DNA of 64,000 bases from Bathynomus jamesi (Eukaryota > Arthropoda > Malacostraca > Isopoda > Cirolanidae): assembly GCA_023014485.1 (NCBI GenBank), contig JAJOZX010000090.1, forward strand, positions 2,247,207 to 2,311,206. The letters are read 5' to 3'. The position numbers and the translations under genes are program-made. Shown here one piece after another: positions 1 to 10,163 of this stretch; position 1 is the stretch's first letter, and each line of letters opens with the position of its first letter. Below the pieces are notes generated by a model. That model did not search any database. It had not been told where the DNA came from and saw only the letters and a program-made list of their open reading frames with translations.

Positions 1-17
1 CTGGCAACCCTAATCAT

Positions 18-186
18 GATCTAACCTAACCAATCGTTAGGTCAACAGTACTCCCTTGACGATTGGTTGGTTAGGTCGTGATATTTTCGTTAGTTAACCT
101 TATAAGCTAACTAAAAAAGGCTGGGGTGATGGATCTTCAGGTGATCCACTAACGAAGGCTGGGGGGCCCTGATCTTCAGGTGATCC
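18..186. repeat. Family A foldback repeat, partial copy
   Basis: Carries the family A core (CTAACCTAACCAATCGT, then CTTGACGATTGGTT, then GTGATATTTTCGTTAG) and the family A end TGATCTTCAGGTGATCC, which occurs twice, ending near 147 and 186. The complete copies at 33448-33638 and 39889-40094 define the ends. The left terminus is missing or diverged here. Non-coding. Confidence 0.7.
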
Positions 187-187
187 T

Positions 188-281
188 TTCAATTTGTGCA
201 GTGATAAATTGAAAATCTGTGCAGTGATAAATTAGGTTCTATATCGGATATAGAACCCAATTTATCACTGCACAAATTGAA
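188..281. repeat. Palindromic foldback
   Basis: The 23-base outer arms (188-210 and 259-281, containing GTGCAGTGATAAATT) are exact reverse complements. An inner copy of the same word, joined to TAGGTTCTATATC, folds on GATATAGAAC. TTATCACTGCAC occurs again near 302. This is probably a small non-autonomous element; no coding sequence is visible. Confidence 0.65.
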
Positions 282-567
282 ATTATTACTGCGCATATTG
301 GTTATCACTGCACACTAAAATTAGGTATGGGTGAGTTGCACTATCCTATCCTAACCTAAATTAATCTAACCTAACCTGATGTTAAACGACATTTCAAACT
401 TTCCTTTAAATACTGACTAGCCGGATACGTATAGTTTACTTTGTATTTTATTTAGGCTAAGGTTGATATATCTTAGATTTGGTTAATTTTCGCAATTAAA
501 AAAGGCCAAAATTGTATTCTGCGCATAAAATGACCTGAAAAAATATAGCTACATCTTTTTATTAAAA

Positions 568-763
568 ATCAGGGTCGGCCCCCCCATGTATTCTTGATTT
601 TTGCTTTACAGTACCGAATATAATAATAAATTAAATTGAATGCCCAGTTAGGTCAACTGTACTCCCTTGACGATTGGTTAGGTTAGGTCGTGATATTTTC
701 GTTAGGTTTAACGAAGATATCATTTGGTAATTGAGGCTGGGGGCCCTGATCTTCAGGTGATCC
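568..763. repeat. Family A foldback repeat
   Basis: Collinear with the copy at 33448-33638: a damaged left end, then CCCATGTATTCTTG, GAATGCCCAGTTAGGTC, the CCCTTGACGATTGGTTAG core, and the right end GGGGGCCCTGATCTTCAGG plus TGATCC. The left terminal GGATCACC is lost. Confidence 0.75.
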
Positions 764-793
764 AAAATGATTAGTGAATGAAGCCGAGAAGAC

Positions 794-799
<6 letters not shown>

Positions 800-886
<87 letters not shown>
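800..886. repeat. (CT)n-(TA)n compound microsatellite
   Basis: About 48 bases of CT dinucleotides are followed directly by about 37 bases of TA dinucleotides. Confidence 0.98.
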
Positions 887-888
<2 letters not shown>

Positions 889-1500
889 TGAAATGAAATG
901 AAGGCATGTATTGCATTAAGAATATAGCTCCGTTTCGTGTCATTAATTTACAGTATTTTGGAGGTGTTACAGTAATTAAAATTATTCAGTTTGAAGACTA
1001 TTCCTTTTAAGAAAACCTTTAAAATTAATTGCTAGAGGTAAAAATGTCATGAAATTTAATGTATCTATTTTGGGTTTCGCGCGCGTAACGTTCAGAGCAA
1101 ACGAAATCACTTTCACCATTCAATGACGCTCGACGAATGAAATGTGTCGCATTTCATTTGTTCACTAAAATTAACAAAAGAATTAATTTTTATTTGTTTC
1201 ATTCTTTTTTTCGTCGTAATTAATTAATGATTTGGTGTAAATAAATTAGATTGAATTTTGCTTTTTTTTTTTGGTATAAAACAACCTATTGAAAGCGCCG
1301 AAACTAATCAGTTTCATTCATTTTCAATAGATTTGCTATGAATTCAAGGGCTAATAGTAATAATAATGAAAAAAAATTTAGTAATTTCTTTTTTAAAAAT
1401 AAATTAATAAATGAATGCTATTATTAAATAAGCACCTGCGGCATACCAGTAAAAATAAAATCTTATTTGGTCGAATGAAAATATGGAAAATACAAAAATT
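887..1500. other. No feature recognised
   Basis: AT-rich sequence without a convincing reading frame or terminal repeats. A short weak inverted stretch around 1120-1160 (CATTTCATT/AATGAAATG) is the only structure seen. Confidence 0.5.
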
Positions 1501-1692
1501 AAATTATACTTATAAATTATATTATAATTATAAATTATATTATAATTATAAATTATATTATAATTATAAATTATAATTATAAATTATATTATAAATTATA
1601 TTATAATTATAAATTATAATTATAAATTATAATTATAAATTATAATTATAATTATAAATTGTAATTATAAATTATATATTAATTATAAATTT
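1501..1692. repeat. AT-rich tandem minisatellite
   Basis: Irregular tandem repeats of words such as ATTATAATTATAAATTAT, almost without G or C. The word is itself nearly palindromic. Confidence 0.9.
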
Positions 1693-2190
1693 AATGGTAA
1701 AAAAATATCTATTTTTTATTTTTTTACTAATTATTAAAAGAAAGTTTATAATTTTATTTCCTTTTAATGGATTTAAATTAACAATTTTAGTTTTGAAAAA
1801 ACTTACGAAAAGTCTTAAAGTGATTTTAAGAAGAAAATTTAATTTAAAAATCTTTGAAGTTGAGGAATTCGAAAAATTTTACGTTTTCTTCTTTAATCCT
1901 TAACCGTGGTGACAGACGGAAAGAGCCCAATGGGGGCTTCCAAAGATTACATTCCCAACAAATAAACAAGAAGAGAAATAAGTGCCCAATTCTTGACTGC
2001 AATCATTGCGCACATCTTTCCATTTGTTCATCCGACCACTTTCCAACAATTTTCAACCAATATTAGAAAATATTGGAAGGGATCGAAATCTATCGCGAGA
2101 CTACCTCATCATATGTGGTTAAAATTAGCCCTGTAATATTATTATTACATTACCTATATTGTAACATAATATTAATGTATGATGCAATTA
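1693..2190. other. No feature recognised
   Basis: Short overlapping frames in AT-rich DNA with no family resemblance. No terminal repeats seen. Confidence 0.5.

Positions 2191-2247
<57 letters not shown>
2191..2247. repeat. (TA)n microsatellite and transposon target
   Basis: TA dinucleotides run up to the left end of the DD41D transposon. The last TA forms one half of its target duplication. Confidence 0.97.
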
Positions 2248-2250
<3 letters not shown>

Positions 2251-3554
2251 GGTGTCCCAAAAAATGTACTCACACTTTGAATGACAATAAATGCAGTGTT
2301 TATTGACATAGATACAAGTCTAATAGGTTAAATTAAAGAAAATTAAATGAAATTAAAGAAAAGTTTAGTCTTTTCCCCCTAGTCTAGTCTACTCATTCCT
2401 GCGTGTTCGCAAATGTTCAAACTGATGACCACCATTTTCCAGACACAGCTGATAACGCGGACCAATGGATTCGATAACATTACGAATCATTTCATTTGGA
2501 ATTGCGAGATATTGTCTTTCAATTTCCTCTTTCAACTCATCGACTGTCGCAGGTTTTGCGGCGTAAACCTTATCTTTCACATATCCCCATAAAAAAAGTC
2601 CATTGGGTGAGGTCTGGTGAACGTGCAGGGAATTCAACGCAACCTCTGCGCCCAATCCATGTGTTCGGATGAGTTGCATCGAGATAGGCCCTTACATCAC
2701 GATGGTAGTGGGAAGGTGCTCCATCTTGCTGGAAGTAACTCTCTTCGTCACCAAACATCTCTTCAATGCATGGACCGACGGATTCCTGCAGTAAGTTTAG
2801 GTAAACGGCACCAGTGACAGTTTGGTCAAAAAAGAATGGTCCTACGATGCCCAATGCTGATATCCCACACCACACTGTAACCCCTGGTAAGTTCAAATGT
2901 TGTTCCAAAGTAACATGCGGATTTTGAGGAGCCCAGTAGGTGCAATTATGTCGATTAATTGAGCCATTTAACTTAAAGGAGGCCTCATCGCTCCAGACAA
3001 TTTTGTCTGGAAACGCTGTATCTTCCGCGCTTTTGTCCAGGTACCACTCATAAAATCCAACTCTCCGGTCAGGATCATCTTCATTGAGAGCGTGGATTAA
3101 TGTTGGAATGTAACTTTTCCAATGGACTCGTTTCAAAATGCGATGGACGCTCGATTTTGGGATTCCTATCTCACGAGCCGATTGTCGTATGGATTTCTTT
3201 GGGGATCGGAGGAGGGTTTCCAGCAGTTGTTCTTCTCTTGCGGGGCTGGTGGATGTCCGTGGTCTTCCAGAACGTTGCTTGTGGACGTCCTGAACAGTTC
3301 CATCTGCTTCAAACTTATCTCTGATACGAGCAATGGTGCGTCGCGTTGGTGGATCTCTGTGAAACTGTCTTCTAAATTGTCTTTGCACTTCCGTGACGTT
3401 TTCGTACTTCCAGTAGCACTTTATGACAAATTTTCTTTCTTCAAAAGTTAGTCGTACGTCTGCCATTATATTCACGTTAGTATGGCCTGAAACAAATAAA
3501 ATTATATGAGTAAAGGGCTGTCTAAGAGTGAGTACATTTTTTTGGGACACCCTG
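2248..3554 (-). mobile_element. DD41D Tc1/mariner transposon, nearly complete
   Basis: Both ends are visible. The left end starts CAGGGTGTCCCAAAAAATG and the right end is its reverse complement, with TGTACTCAC shared inside, giving inverted terminal repeats of about 28 bp. TA flanks both sides. The 1307-bp length suits a single-gene Tc1/mariner element. The transposase lies on the minus strand with one damaged region. The insertion sits inside a (TA)n tract, so the TA duplication itself is not informative, but the ends are exact. Confidence 0.95.
2389..3466 (-). pseudogene. DD41D transposase, frameshifted
   Basis: A transposase that would cut and join the element's own ends. I chose the start at 3466 ([12 protein letters not shown]) because the frame above it runs into the terminal repeat. 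An N-terminal helix-turn-helix region (about residues 5-70, the DUF4817 type seen in arthropod Tc1/mariner proteins) is followed by the linker SGRPRTS and a second HTH with KSSVHRIL. The catalytic region shows [11 protein letters not shown] (first Asp) and [11 protein letters not shown] (second Asp). Forty-one residues separate the second Asp from the expected third Asp in the PDLTPxDFFLWG block. That block (about 2575-2615) is broken by small indels around a run of T, so the third Asp codon lies in neither flanking frame. The C-terminus continues in another frame to the stop at 2389. Probably inactive. Confidence 0.93.
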
Positions 3555-3573
3555 TATATATATATATATATAT
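3555..3573. repeat. (TA)n continuation right of the transposon
   Basis: The TA tract resumes after the right terminal repeat, showing that the DD41D element inserted into one longer microsatellite. Confidence 0.95.
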
Positions 3574-3647
3574 AACGTAAAGAACGACGCTTGTATAGGA
3601 GATATTCCGCGCAAGACGAGAGAGAGAAAACGGAACAAATGAAAAAT

Positions 3648-3722
3648 GAAGTACCACCTGGGAATCGAACCCGGGATCTTCCGATTGCCGGTCAGACGCG
3701 ATACCATTACACCATGGACTTC
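3648..3722 (-). tRNA. tRNA-like sequence, probably a SINE head (copy 1)
   Basis: It has a box A-like TGGTGTAATGG and box B-like GGTTCGATTCC. A cloverleaf can be drawn: acceptor AAGTCCA with TGGTACTT (one bulge), anticodon stem TCTGA/TCGGA, and a T arm with one mismatch. The seven-base anticodon loop reads CCGGCAA, which would give GGC (Ala), but position 33 is C rather than the nearly invariant U. Together with its repetition, this argues for a pol III-type retroposon head rather than a working tRNA gene. Confidence 0.55.
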
Positions 3723-3914
3723 ACTCTTCCAAATGCCGTAATTCTTCTACATACTCGCAGAAACCAATGCCCCAAGGGGGCACCTCCCGCATGCCGTAAC
3801 ATTATATACATTCAACTGCAAAGAACACGCAGTATAAATAACGTAAAGAACGACGCTTGTATAGGAGATATTCCGCGCAAGACGAGAGAGAGAAAACGGA
3901 ACAAATGAAAAAAT

Positions 3915-3989
3915 GAAGTACCACCTGGGAATCGAACCCGGGATCTTCCGATTGCCGGTCAGACGCGATACCATTACACCATGGACTTC
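3915..3989 (-). tRNA. tRNA-like sequence, probably a SINE head (copy 2)
   Basis: Essentially identical to copy 1 and in the same orientation, 267 bp away, so it arose by tandem duplication of the unit. Same C at position 33 and same bulged acceptor stem. Confidence 0.55.
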
Positions 3990-4137
3990 ACTCTTCCAAA
4001 TGCCGTAATTCTTCTACATACTCGCAGAAACCAATGCCCCAAGGGGGCACCTCTCGCATGCCGTAACATTATATACATTCAACTGCAAAGAACACGCAGT
4101 ATAAATAACGTAAAGAACGACGCTTGTATAGGAGAGT

Positions 4138-4212
4138 GAAGTCCATGGTGTAATGGTATCGCGTCTGACCGGCAATCGGAAGATCCCGGGTTCGATTCCC
4201 AGGTGGTACTTC
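4138..4212 (+). tRNA. tRNA-like sequence, probably a SINE head (copy 3, inverted)
   Basis: Same 75-base sequence on the plus strand (box A near 4146, box B near 4187). It faces the other two copies, so the pair could fold into a long hairpin. Confidence 0.55.
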
Positions 4213-4319
4213 ATTTTTTCATTTGTTCCGTTTTCTCTCTCTCGTCTTGCGCAGAATATCTCCTATACAAGCGTCGTTCTTTACGTTATTTATACTGCGT
4301 GTTCTTTGCAGTTGAATGT

Positions 4320-4345
4320 GTATATATATATATATATATATATAT
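4320..4345. repeat. (TA)n tract
   Basis: Short TA run closing the right side of the tRNA-like array. Confidence 0.9.
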
Positions 4346-4382
4346 GTGCAAAGAAATCACAAAGCAACACGTGATCTTTTAA

Positions 4383-4462
4383 TAAGCAAAGAACCAACAG
4401 GGAAAAGGAACTTTGTGGGACTTCGTGTTTCCTTTTCCTTTTTTCTATGGTTCTTTGCTTAT
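4383..4462. repeat. Short inverted repeat, Penelope-tail-like
   Basis: AAGCAAAGAACC ... GGAAAAGGAA on the left folds on TTCCTTTTCC ... GGTTCTTTGCTT on the right. The spacer GGACTTCGTG resembles the 3' tail of the Penelope-like copy at 31352-31430. Probably a collapsed element end. Confidence 0.5.
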
Positions 4463-4801
4463 ATATATATGAGTTGCTGGTTCTAATAAATATTGTAATT
4501 ATAAATTATTGTCAATTTTGTGTTGGTCATGTAAAGAGTTCATTAACGTTCTAATTTAATACACAATTATTTTGTGCATAAATTTTAATATTTCAGTGTG
4601 AATGATTGCCTCCCTTTCAATTTCGTCTGAAAGTTAATGAATTCCGAAATTGGCGACGCCATTAGGAAACAAATGAGTAAAGTGTCTCGGGAAATTTGAT
4701 GAAAATAAGTTACTCATCTGGAGTAATTTCATTTTTGGGGAATCTTATTTTGCAAGAGAAGGATTTTTGAACACAAGAACATACTGCAAGGGAAACACTC
4801 C

Positions 4802-4806
<5 letters not shown>
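4463..4806. other. No feature recognised
   Basis: AT-rich, no coding signal, no terminal repeats found. Confidence 0.5.

Positions 4807-4844
<38 letters not shown>
4807..4844. repeat. (CT)n microsatellite
   Basis: Uninterrupted CT dinucleotides next to the TA that flanks the following transposon. Confidence 0.97.
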
Positions 4845-4851
<7 letters not shown>

Positions 4852-5470
4852 CAGGGTGTCCCAGAATTAACTATTTCAATGAAATCGGACAAATTTTTAA
4901 AAACACACTTTTATTTATGTTTATCATGTTTAATATGTGTTAAAAATGTATAAATTTCTAAATTTTTTCTAAATTTTATTTTCATAATTTTTTCATTATC
5001 TGGTCCAATGAAAGACCGTCTGAAGTCATAGAATGGCAAAGAGACTCTCCAAAAGTTAACATGTGGCTTGGAATGATCAAATCCAAAATTTATGGCCCAT
5101 TCTTCTTTGCGGAGGCAACTGTAACAGGTACCGTCTACCTTGATATGCTTCAGCAGTTTCTCGAACCACAGCTTCTTCATGATGGCATTCTTGATAATGT
5201 TGTGTTTCAACAAGATGGAGCACCATAAATTTTGGATTTGGTCATTCCAAGCCACACGTTAACTTTTGGAGAGTCTCTTTGCCATTCTATGACTTCAGAC
5301 GGTCTTTCATTGGACCAGATAATGAAAAAATTATGAAAATAAAATTATGAAAAAAAATTTAGAAATTTATACATTTTTAACACATTAAACATGATAAAAT
5401 AAATAAAAGTGTGTTTTTAAAAAAATTGTCCGATTTCATTGAAATAGATAGTTAATTCTGGGACACCCTG
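4852..5470. mobile_element. Foldback derivative of a DD41D transposon
   Basis: Ends CAGGGTGTCCCAGAATTAAC and its reverse complement, with TA on both sides. About 240 bp at each end are inverted copies of each other. They include not only the terminal repeat but also UTR and coding sequence (AAAGTTAAC, GGTCTTTCATTGGACCAG). The single-copy centre (about 5100-5225) holds transposase sequence. Same family as 21446-22254. It cannot encode a transposase and would depend on one in trans. Confidence 0.92.
5044..5228 (+). pseudogene. DD41D transposase fragment
   Basis: Open frame through VNMWLGM, GPFFFAEATVTGTVYLDML and FQQDGAP, the last holding the second catalytic Asp. It stops where the inverted arm begins, so the first and third acidic residues are absent. 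At the GPFFFAEA stretch this copy has the correct frame, whereas the copy at 21618-22123 is shifted. Confidence 0.88.
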
Positions 5471-5840
5471 TATAAACCATTTCAAATCCTTATCCTTTTT
5501 TTACTTTTCTTCCACTAATCTCAGGACAAAATTCATTAAAATGTAGCCTGCAACTTCCAAAAGTTTTGTTTTTATCTTTTGAAACTGTGTTTGATGCGTT
5601 CATTGCAACGACAAAGTGACAGCACAAATCTTGCATTGCATCGCTGCATAGCCCGTGCTGACACAGTGTGGATAACATTTTATTTTTCACATAGTTTGGC
5701 TATTTTAACAACTTTAAAAAGAGTGAAAGTGATAATAAAACTTTTTGAGCTTCACTTTTAAATGAACTTCGTCCCAAATCGTCGAAACAAAAATAAAAAA
5801 GTTATATTAGGATTTGAAATAGTTTAAGTTTTTGCGCGAC

Positions 5841-5904
<64 letters not shown>

Positions 5905-6680
5905 ATATATATATTTTCAAAAGCAAACGTCATTTTGTTAAGGGTTCGAGGTTTCTCTTCCGGGGTAACATCCCTTCACCAGTGACCCACATATGTTACC
6001 GACTCTTACTGTTTCGATCTTGGTTGGGTGTTGACGGGAGTAATGCACGACAATAAGGATGGTGGAGTAGAACTAAAGGGACGATAATTGTAATGGTAGT
6101 GTAGTCATTTATTTAGTTTTCTTCGTGTCGTTTTACGCTCAAAACTTTAACCTCACCAAAGGTTTATCGTTTTAATTTTAAAAGTTTTCTTTAACTGTTG
6201 TTATGAAACACTTAAGTTTTTATGCTTTCAACCTTATGTTTCTCACAGGTTAAATTAAATTACACTTATGTTATACAATTAATAAATGAGGAATTAACCT
6301 TGATCGGAAATTAACCAGGCCTAAAGAAACGAGATAGTCCTCGAGCGTGACCTGAATAAAAGACTAGGGCGGGACAAGAATAATAATTTTATTTGAATAA
6401 TACCTGATATATTTTTATTAGGTATTTAATTAAATTACATTTGAATATAATTTCAGAGGTTTTGATAATGTATGTTAAAATTTAATAAGAGGAGGTACAA
6501 TAAGCCTGACCTCCGCGAAATGAGGTTTTAGGTTTGTATTTTAGATAAAATTACTTTTGAACAACAAAAACAAAGCAGGGGAAGTTTTAAGGGGTCGGCG
6601 TTAAAAAATACCACACGAGCCACAAAGAAACATTCATTCCTCCTTCGGTTACCAGGCCATTTTGAAAGAGCTTTGGTCAC
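5471..6680. other. No gene; (CT)n tract at 5844-5902
   Basis: A long CT run running into a short TA run is the only clear repeat. Short frames on both strands match nothing I recognise. Confidence 0.5.
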
Positions 6681-6776
6681 CAAGATTTAATCTATTCCCT
6701 ACCAGATTTCTTTCTGTGGGGACATTTGAAAGAAAATTTCCTCATACCACAGAAAAACAGGAGCACCACACGATAA
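6681..6776 (+). pseudogene. Fossil Tc1/mariner transposase C-terminal fragment
   Basis: A 31-codon stretch contains LPDFFLWGHLKEN followed by a stop, matching the PDLTPxDFFLWGxxK block after the third catalytic Asp in DD41D transposases. No terminal repeats are left. Short, so the call rests on this one block. Confidence 0.5.
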
Positions 6777-7817
6777 TTTTTTAACACGAAACAAAAATTC
6801 GGTGTTCAAAATAAAACAATATTTTTTTGGGGCCGGCTCTGTAATCTTAATACAAAGATGGTGACTCGTCTCTGTATTAGAAATAAAGTAAGGTTCAAGT
6901 TGAAGCCAAGAAGTTTTTTAAGTCTTTATTTTATAAAAACAGATAAGGTAATGAATAATTGATCATTTTTAACAAGAAAGCAACCCAATTCATACAATAT
7001 TACACACACACACACACACAAATAATCATTAAAAAATAATGTGTAACAGAAATTTAGCGAAAGAAAATAATAATAGTTGAAATATGGTCACCAGAGCAAT
7101 CGGGAAAGAAATAAGTGAAACAAAGTTTTTAACTTTAGTTAATTGGCAGTCACTTCGTATGGAGTGACAACATCCTCCTGAAGAACGACAATGGGGGTAC
7201 AAGCCATTACTCTTCAGGCTTCCGCTGCTAGTTTTGGTAGTTATCGAAATTAGTAAGTCGAAGACAGGCAAGTTTCAAATTAACAAGCCACAAATTGCAA
7301 AGCCACAAGTCACCGCAATTAGACAAGAAAAAGTGGCATGTGCCTTAGATTCAGCTGGATTTAGAAATTACAAATCCACTCATATGTAAAAACTCAAAGT
7401 TTTAAATACGCTTTTTTAAAAAAAATAATTAAAGGATCCTATACTCACCACACCACCTGTCGGGGACAGAAGGGAAAAACAGCCTAAATAAGAGAATATA
7501 AGATTGCTTCCTTTTGTCTCTCCTTCACTGAAAAGTTTGCTTGAGCTTGTTCACGGGTTTAATTAAGGCTTCTCTTGATATTCGCTGGGTTTTAACTACT
7601 GTTTAAATATTCAAATAAAGGAAATAACAGAAATTAATAAATCTTTAAAAGGATACAAAATACCTAAACTGAAATTTATGTGGTCCCACCGTGCCTAATC
7701 AAGGGACCCAGAAATTCACCTAAAATGGAGATGGCAGATATTAAAAGAAGAAAGAATTATAGATAAAATGATTCGCTTCTACAACTTCTCGTCATGTTTA
7801 GTGGATTGTCCTCGCTA

Positions 7818-7865
<48 letters not shown>

Positions 7866-8094
7866 ATTAGAACGTGCTTAAAGTGACCACCATCGGGACC
7901 AAACAAATATAATCAGTTTAGGCAAGTAGTCGGTCACTTTAGAAAAAAAAGTAATTTCTTCAAAGGGAGCCAACAACAAACTGACCACAATTTTTTCGTT
8001 CAATGTTCCTGAGTTCTAAAAAGATTATTTCACTATTTTCAAAAACTAATTTTCAAATATATATATATATACCTTACCTTTGCACCTTTGGTTA
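6777..8094. other. No gene; small microsatellites
   Basis: (CA)n at about 7002-7020, (TA)n followed by (GT)n at 7818-7865, and a TA run near 8058-8071. Nothing else recognised. Confidence 0.5.
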
Positions 8095-8355
8095 GCTTCC
8101 GCCCGAATTGTTCATTCTGACGAAGGTTGAGCTTTTCACTCTACCTTAGACCTACAGTTTAACGTGGAATCCGAACCACGCCCCACCAGCACCCCAGCGT
8201 CTAGGGCACCCAGGGTACCCATTTATCGACCAACCACTTTCTTTGTGTGGAAGGATGAGCAGCTGGGTTTTGCTGCGCGCCGGCTGCCGTCAGTGGGTCT
8301 CGATCCTGGGGCCGATGGATTCGTAGTCAGCGACGCTAACCACTACACCACCGAG

Positions 8356-8360
<5 letters not shown>
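8095..8360 (-). repeat. tRNA-derived SINE, copy 1
   Basis: Read on the minus strand it starts GCGCCTCGGTGGTGTAGTGG (box A-like), continues GTCGCTGACTACGAATCCAT, and has a decayed box B (CAGGATCGAGACC). The body ends with GTGGTTCGGATTCCACGTTA and AACTGTAGGTC, then GAACAATTCGGGCGGAAGC. Collinear with 60173-60447 but lacking the second box A-like stretch of that copy. (TA)n lies against its 5' end. Confidence 0.85.

Positions 8361-8397
<37 letters not shown>
8361..8397. repeat. (TA)n tract at a SINE end
   Basis: Uninterrupted TA run abutting the tRNA-like head of the SINE. Confidence 0.97.
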
Positions 8398-8399
<2 letters not shown>

Positions 8400-8474
8400 G
8401 ATGACGACTGATGATAATGATGATGTTCTATGTTCATTTATACACGCCTAAATGGCTAGATTAATCTGCATCAA
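8398..8474. repeat. Unclassified repeat shared with 21357-21443
   Basis: GATGATGTTCTATGTTC followed by CACGCCTAAATGGCTAG and ATCTGCATCAAA recurs at 21357-21443 with a few changes. Both copies start next to a TA-rich microsatellite. Not coding. Confidence 0.7.
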
Positions 8475-8519
8475 ATTTAATATTCACATTAAAGGAAAAG
8501 CAGGAAAGGTTTTACTAAC

Positions 8520-9681
8520 GTTATAATGTTATAATGTTTCAGACCAACAAAGACCCTAGGATCCACTCATGGCTGGTCCACCTAACTGTGTTTGTATTTG
8601 TGTATTGCGCATGTCCTCCGTGGTGGTGGAGAGGACCTACAATTTTACGTGGGTTCCGAACCACAAAAAACTCGAGTGTAGTCAATTTTAACTCCTTAAG
8701 CCTATAATCGTACGACTTTGACCTAAGCGACGGAATCATCTTAGTTGCTAGTCTTTGAACTTTTTCAATTTTGTCTATATCCTTGAGCATATGTGGATTC
8801 CAAAATTGGATCGCGTATTTCAAATGGGGTCCAACTAATGATTTATAAAGAGGAACAATAATATCGCGCGATTTGTACTCGAAATTCCTAGCTTAAAACC
8901 TAACACTTTGTTCGCCTTATTGACCGCTACTGTACTTTGTTTCGCTACTTTTAAATCATCAGTGACTATAACTCCTAAATCTTTTTCCTGATCTACGCTT
9001 GCCAACTCCTTCCCTGACATACTATACGCAAAATTACCTTACGCGATATGTAAAAATTATGCACTTATCGATGTTAAATCTCATTTGTCATGTGACCGAC
9101 CAATCTACGATTTTATTTAGATCTTCCTGGATTTTACCTCTATCTTCATCATTTATCGCCCTACCACCCAACTTCGTGTCATCCGCAAACTTTGAAACTG
9201 TACTGATTAGGCCGACATCTAAATCGTTAATTATACTGTATAATAAGAAGCAAGGGGCCCAATACAGAACCTTGAGGCACGTCGCTCGCTACATTAGCCC
9301 AAGACGACGACTCCTCATCAACGACCACCCTCTGTTTCCTACCTCCCAACCACTCTTCTATCCAATTTATTACTACACCCCTGATTCCATGAGCCTTAGT
9401 TTTTTCAACGAGTCCTTTGTGCGGCACGGTGTCAAACGCTTTTTGAAATCTAAATACACTGCATCTACCTCCCGATGACTATCGTAAACTTCAGCCACGC
9501 TTTAAAAAAATTAATTCTAAAAGATTAGTTAAGCAAGATTTGTTTCGCCTAAAACCGTGCTGCGTATTTCTAATCAAGTTACGCAATTCTAAGTGTTCGA
9601 CTATACGATCCCCAATTATTGATTCCAGCAGCTTACCTACAACAGACGTTAAACTGATTGGCCTATAATTTCCCACCACAC

Positions 9682-9683
<2 letters not shown>
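8520..9683 (-). mobile_element. CR1-like LINE, copy 1, internally deleted
   Basis: Minus-strand copy of the CR1 family at 26807-29668. The 3' end carries the family tail (an ATTATAAC-type octamer repeated near 8520-8537) and the end of the 3' UTR. The UTR then jumps at about 8667 straight into the reverse transcriptase thumb region, removing the protein C-terminus and most of the UTR. The 5' end is cut at a (TA)n tract inside the RT (GNYRPISLTSVVGK). Confidence 0.9.
8670..9681 (-). pseudogene. CR1 reverse transcriptase fragment
   Basis: In order: NYRPISLTSVVGKLLESII, QHGFRRNKSCLTNL, the conserved KAFDTVPHK block, VPQGSVLGPLL, the FADDTK catalytic pair, a DLGVIVTDDLKVAKQ segment, QFWNPHM and RLKELKLTTLE. 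Several frameshifts and stops break it. The endonuclease half is absent. Confidence 0.88.

Positions 9684-9719
<36 letters not shown>
9684..9719. repeat. (TA)n between a CR1 and a Penelope fragment
   Basis: The 5' truncation point of the CR1 copy and the 3' end of the Penelope fragment both abut this tract. Confidence 0.96.
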
Positions 9720-9720
<1 letters not shown>

Positions 9721-9723
<3 letters not shown>

Positions 9724-10015
9724 AGGAGGATCAACAAGACGGCGATCATTTTCATTTATTTTCAAATTAGTTTGAACTGATAAGCCAAAAGCGTACCTCT
9801 AACTGGAATTGTGTACTACCAATATACGCAGCCTTACAGCTGTCGAACGTGTATTGATAAACAACATTAGGGCAAATACTTTTCGGTAACTTATCTTTAT
9901 ATCGGAAAAAAATAAATAACTTAAGTGGATTAACCAAAGCAAATCTAAATTGGAAGATAACGTGATCTAAGAAGCTTAGACATTTCATTACGATTGCATA
10001 GGAATAGGTAACCAT
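9721..10015 (-). mobile_element. Penelope-like element fragment with part of a GIY-YIG domain
   Basis: On the minus strand the frame reads LPKSICPNVVYQYTFDSC then AAYIGSTQFQLEVR, the paired VYQY and YIG signatures of the Penelope endonuclease. It then jumps, by internal deletion, to the family 3' tail (AATAAATGAAAATGATCGCC and TTGATCCTCC). Faces the plus-strand fragment that follows. Confidence 0.82.
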
Positions 10016-10163
10016 AGAAAGGCAGATTAATGTATCTAATTTCTTTTTGTACTGTAAATGTAAGAGTTTTAATATTAAAAATATTATTTAAAAATTTCTT
10101 TAACTGATTATGAAAGAGATTCCAAAGATAATTATTGTTAACTTAGTATCGTTTTAAAAATTT

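Larger units (their letters stand above)
3574..4318. repeat. tRNA-like SINE array: two direct units and one inverted unit
   Basis: A unit of about 267 bp (CGTAAAGAACGACGCTTGTA, a GA-rich stretch, a tRNA-like segment, then CATACTCGCAGAAACC and AACACGCAGTATA) occurs twice in direct order (3574-3840 and 3841-4107). A third copy of the left part follows in the opposite orientation (about 4108-4310). The inverted junction keeps the GCTTGTATAGGAGA word on both sides. The array is bounded by (TA)n on both sides. Confidence 0.88.

Noticed and set aside
1694..2066. Small lysine- and phenylalanine-rich frames
   Set aside because: Chance frames in AT-rich DNA without start context or homology.
2073..2306. 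Open frames encoding runs of Tyr-Ile (also near 11567, 30249, 42391, 43637 and 46246)
   Set aside because: They are translations of (TA)n tracts and cannot be genes; flanking parts match nothing.
3648..4212. Functional tRNA-Ala genes
   Set aside because: C instead of U at position 33, a bulged acceptor stem and duplication with flanking repeat sequence point to retroposon heads.
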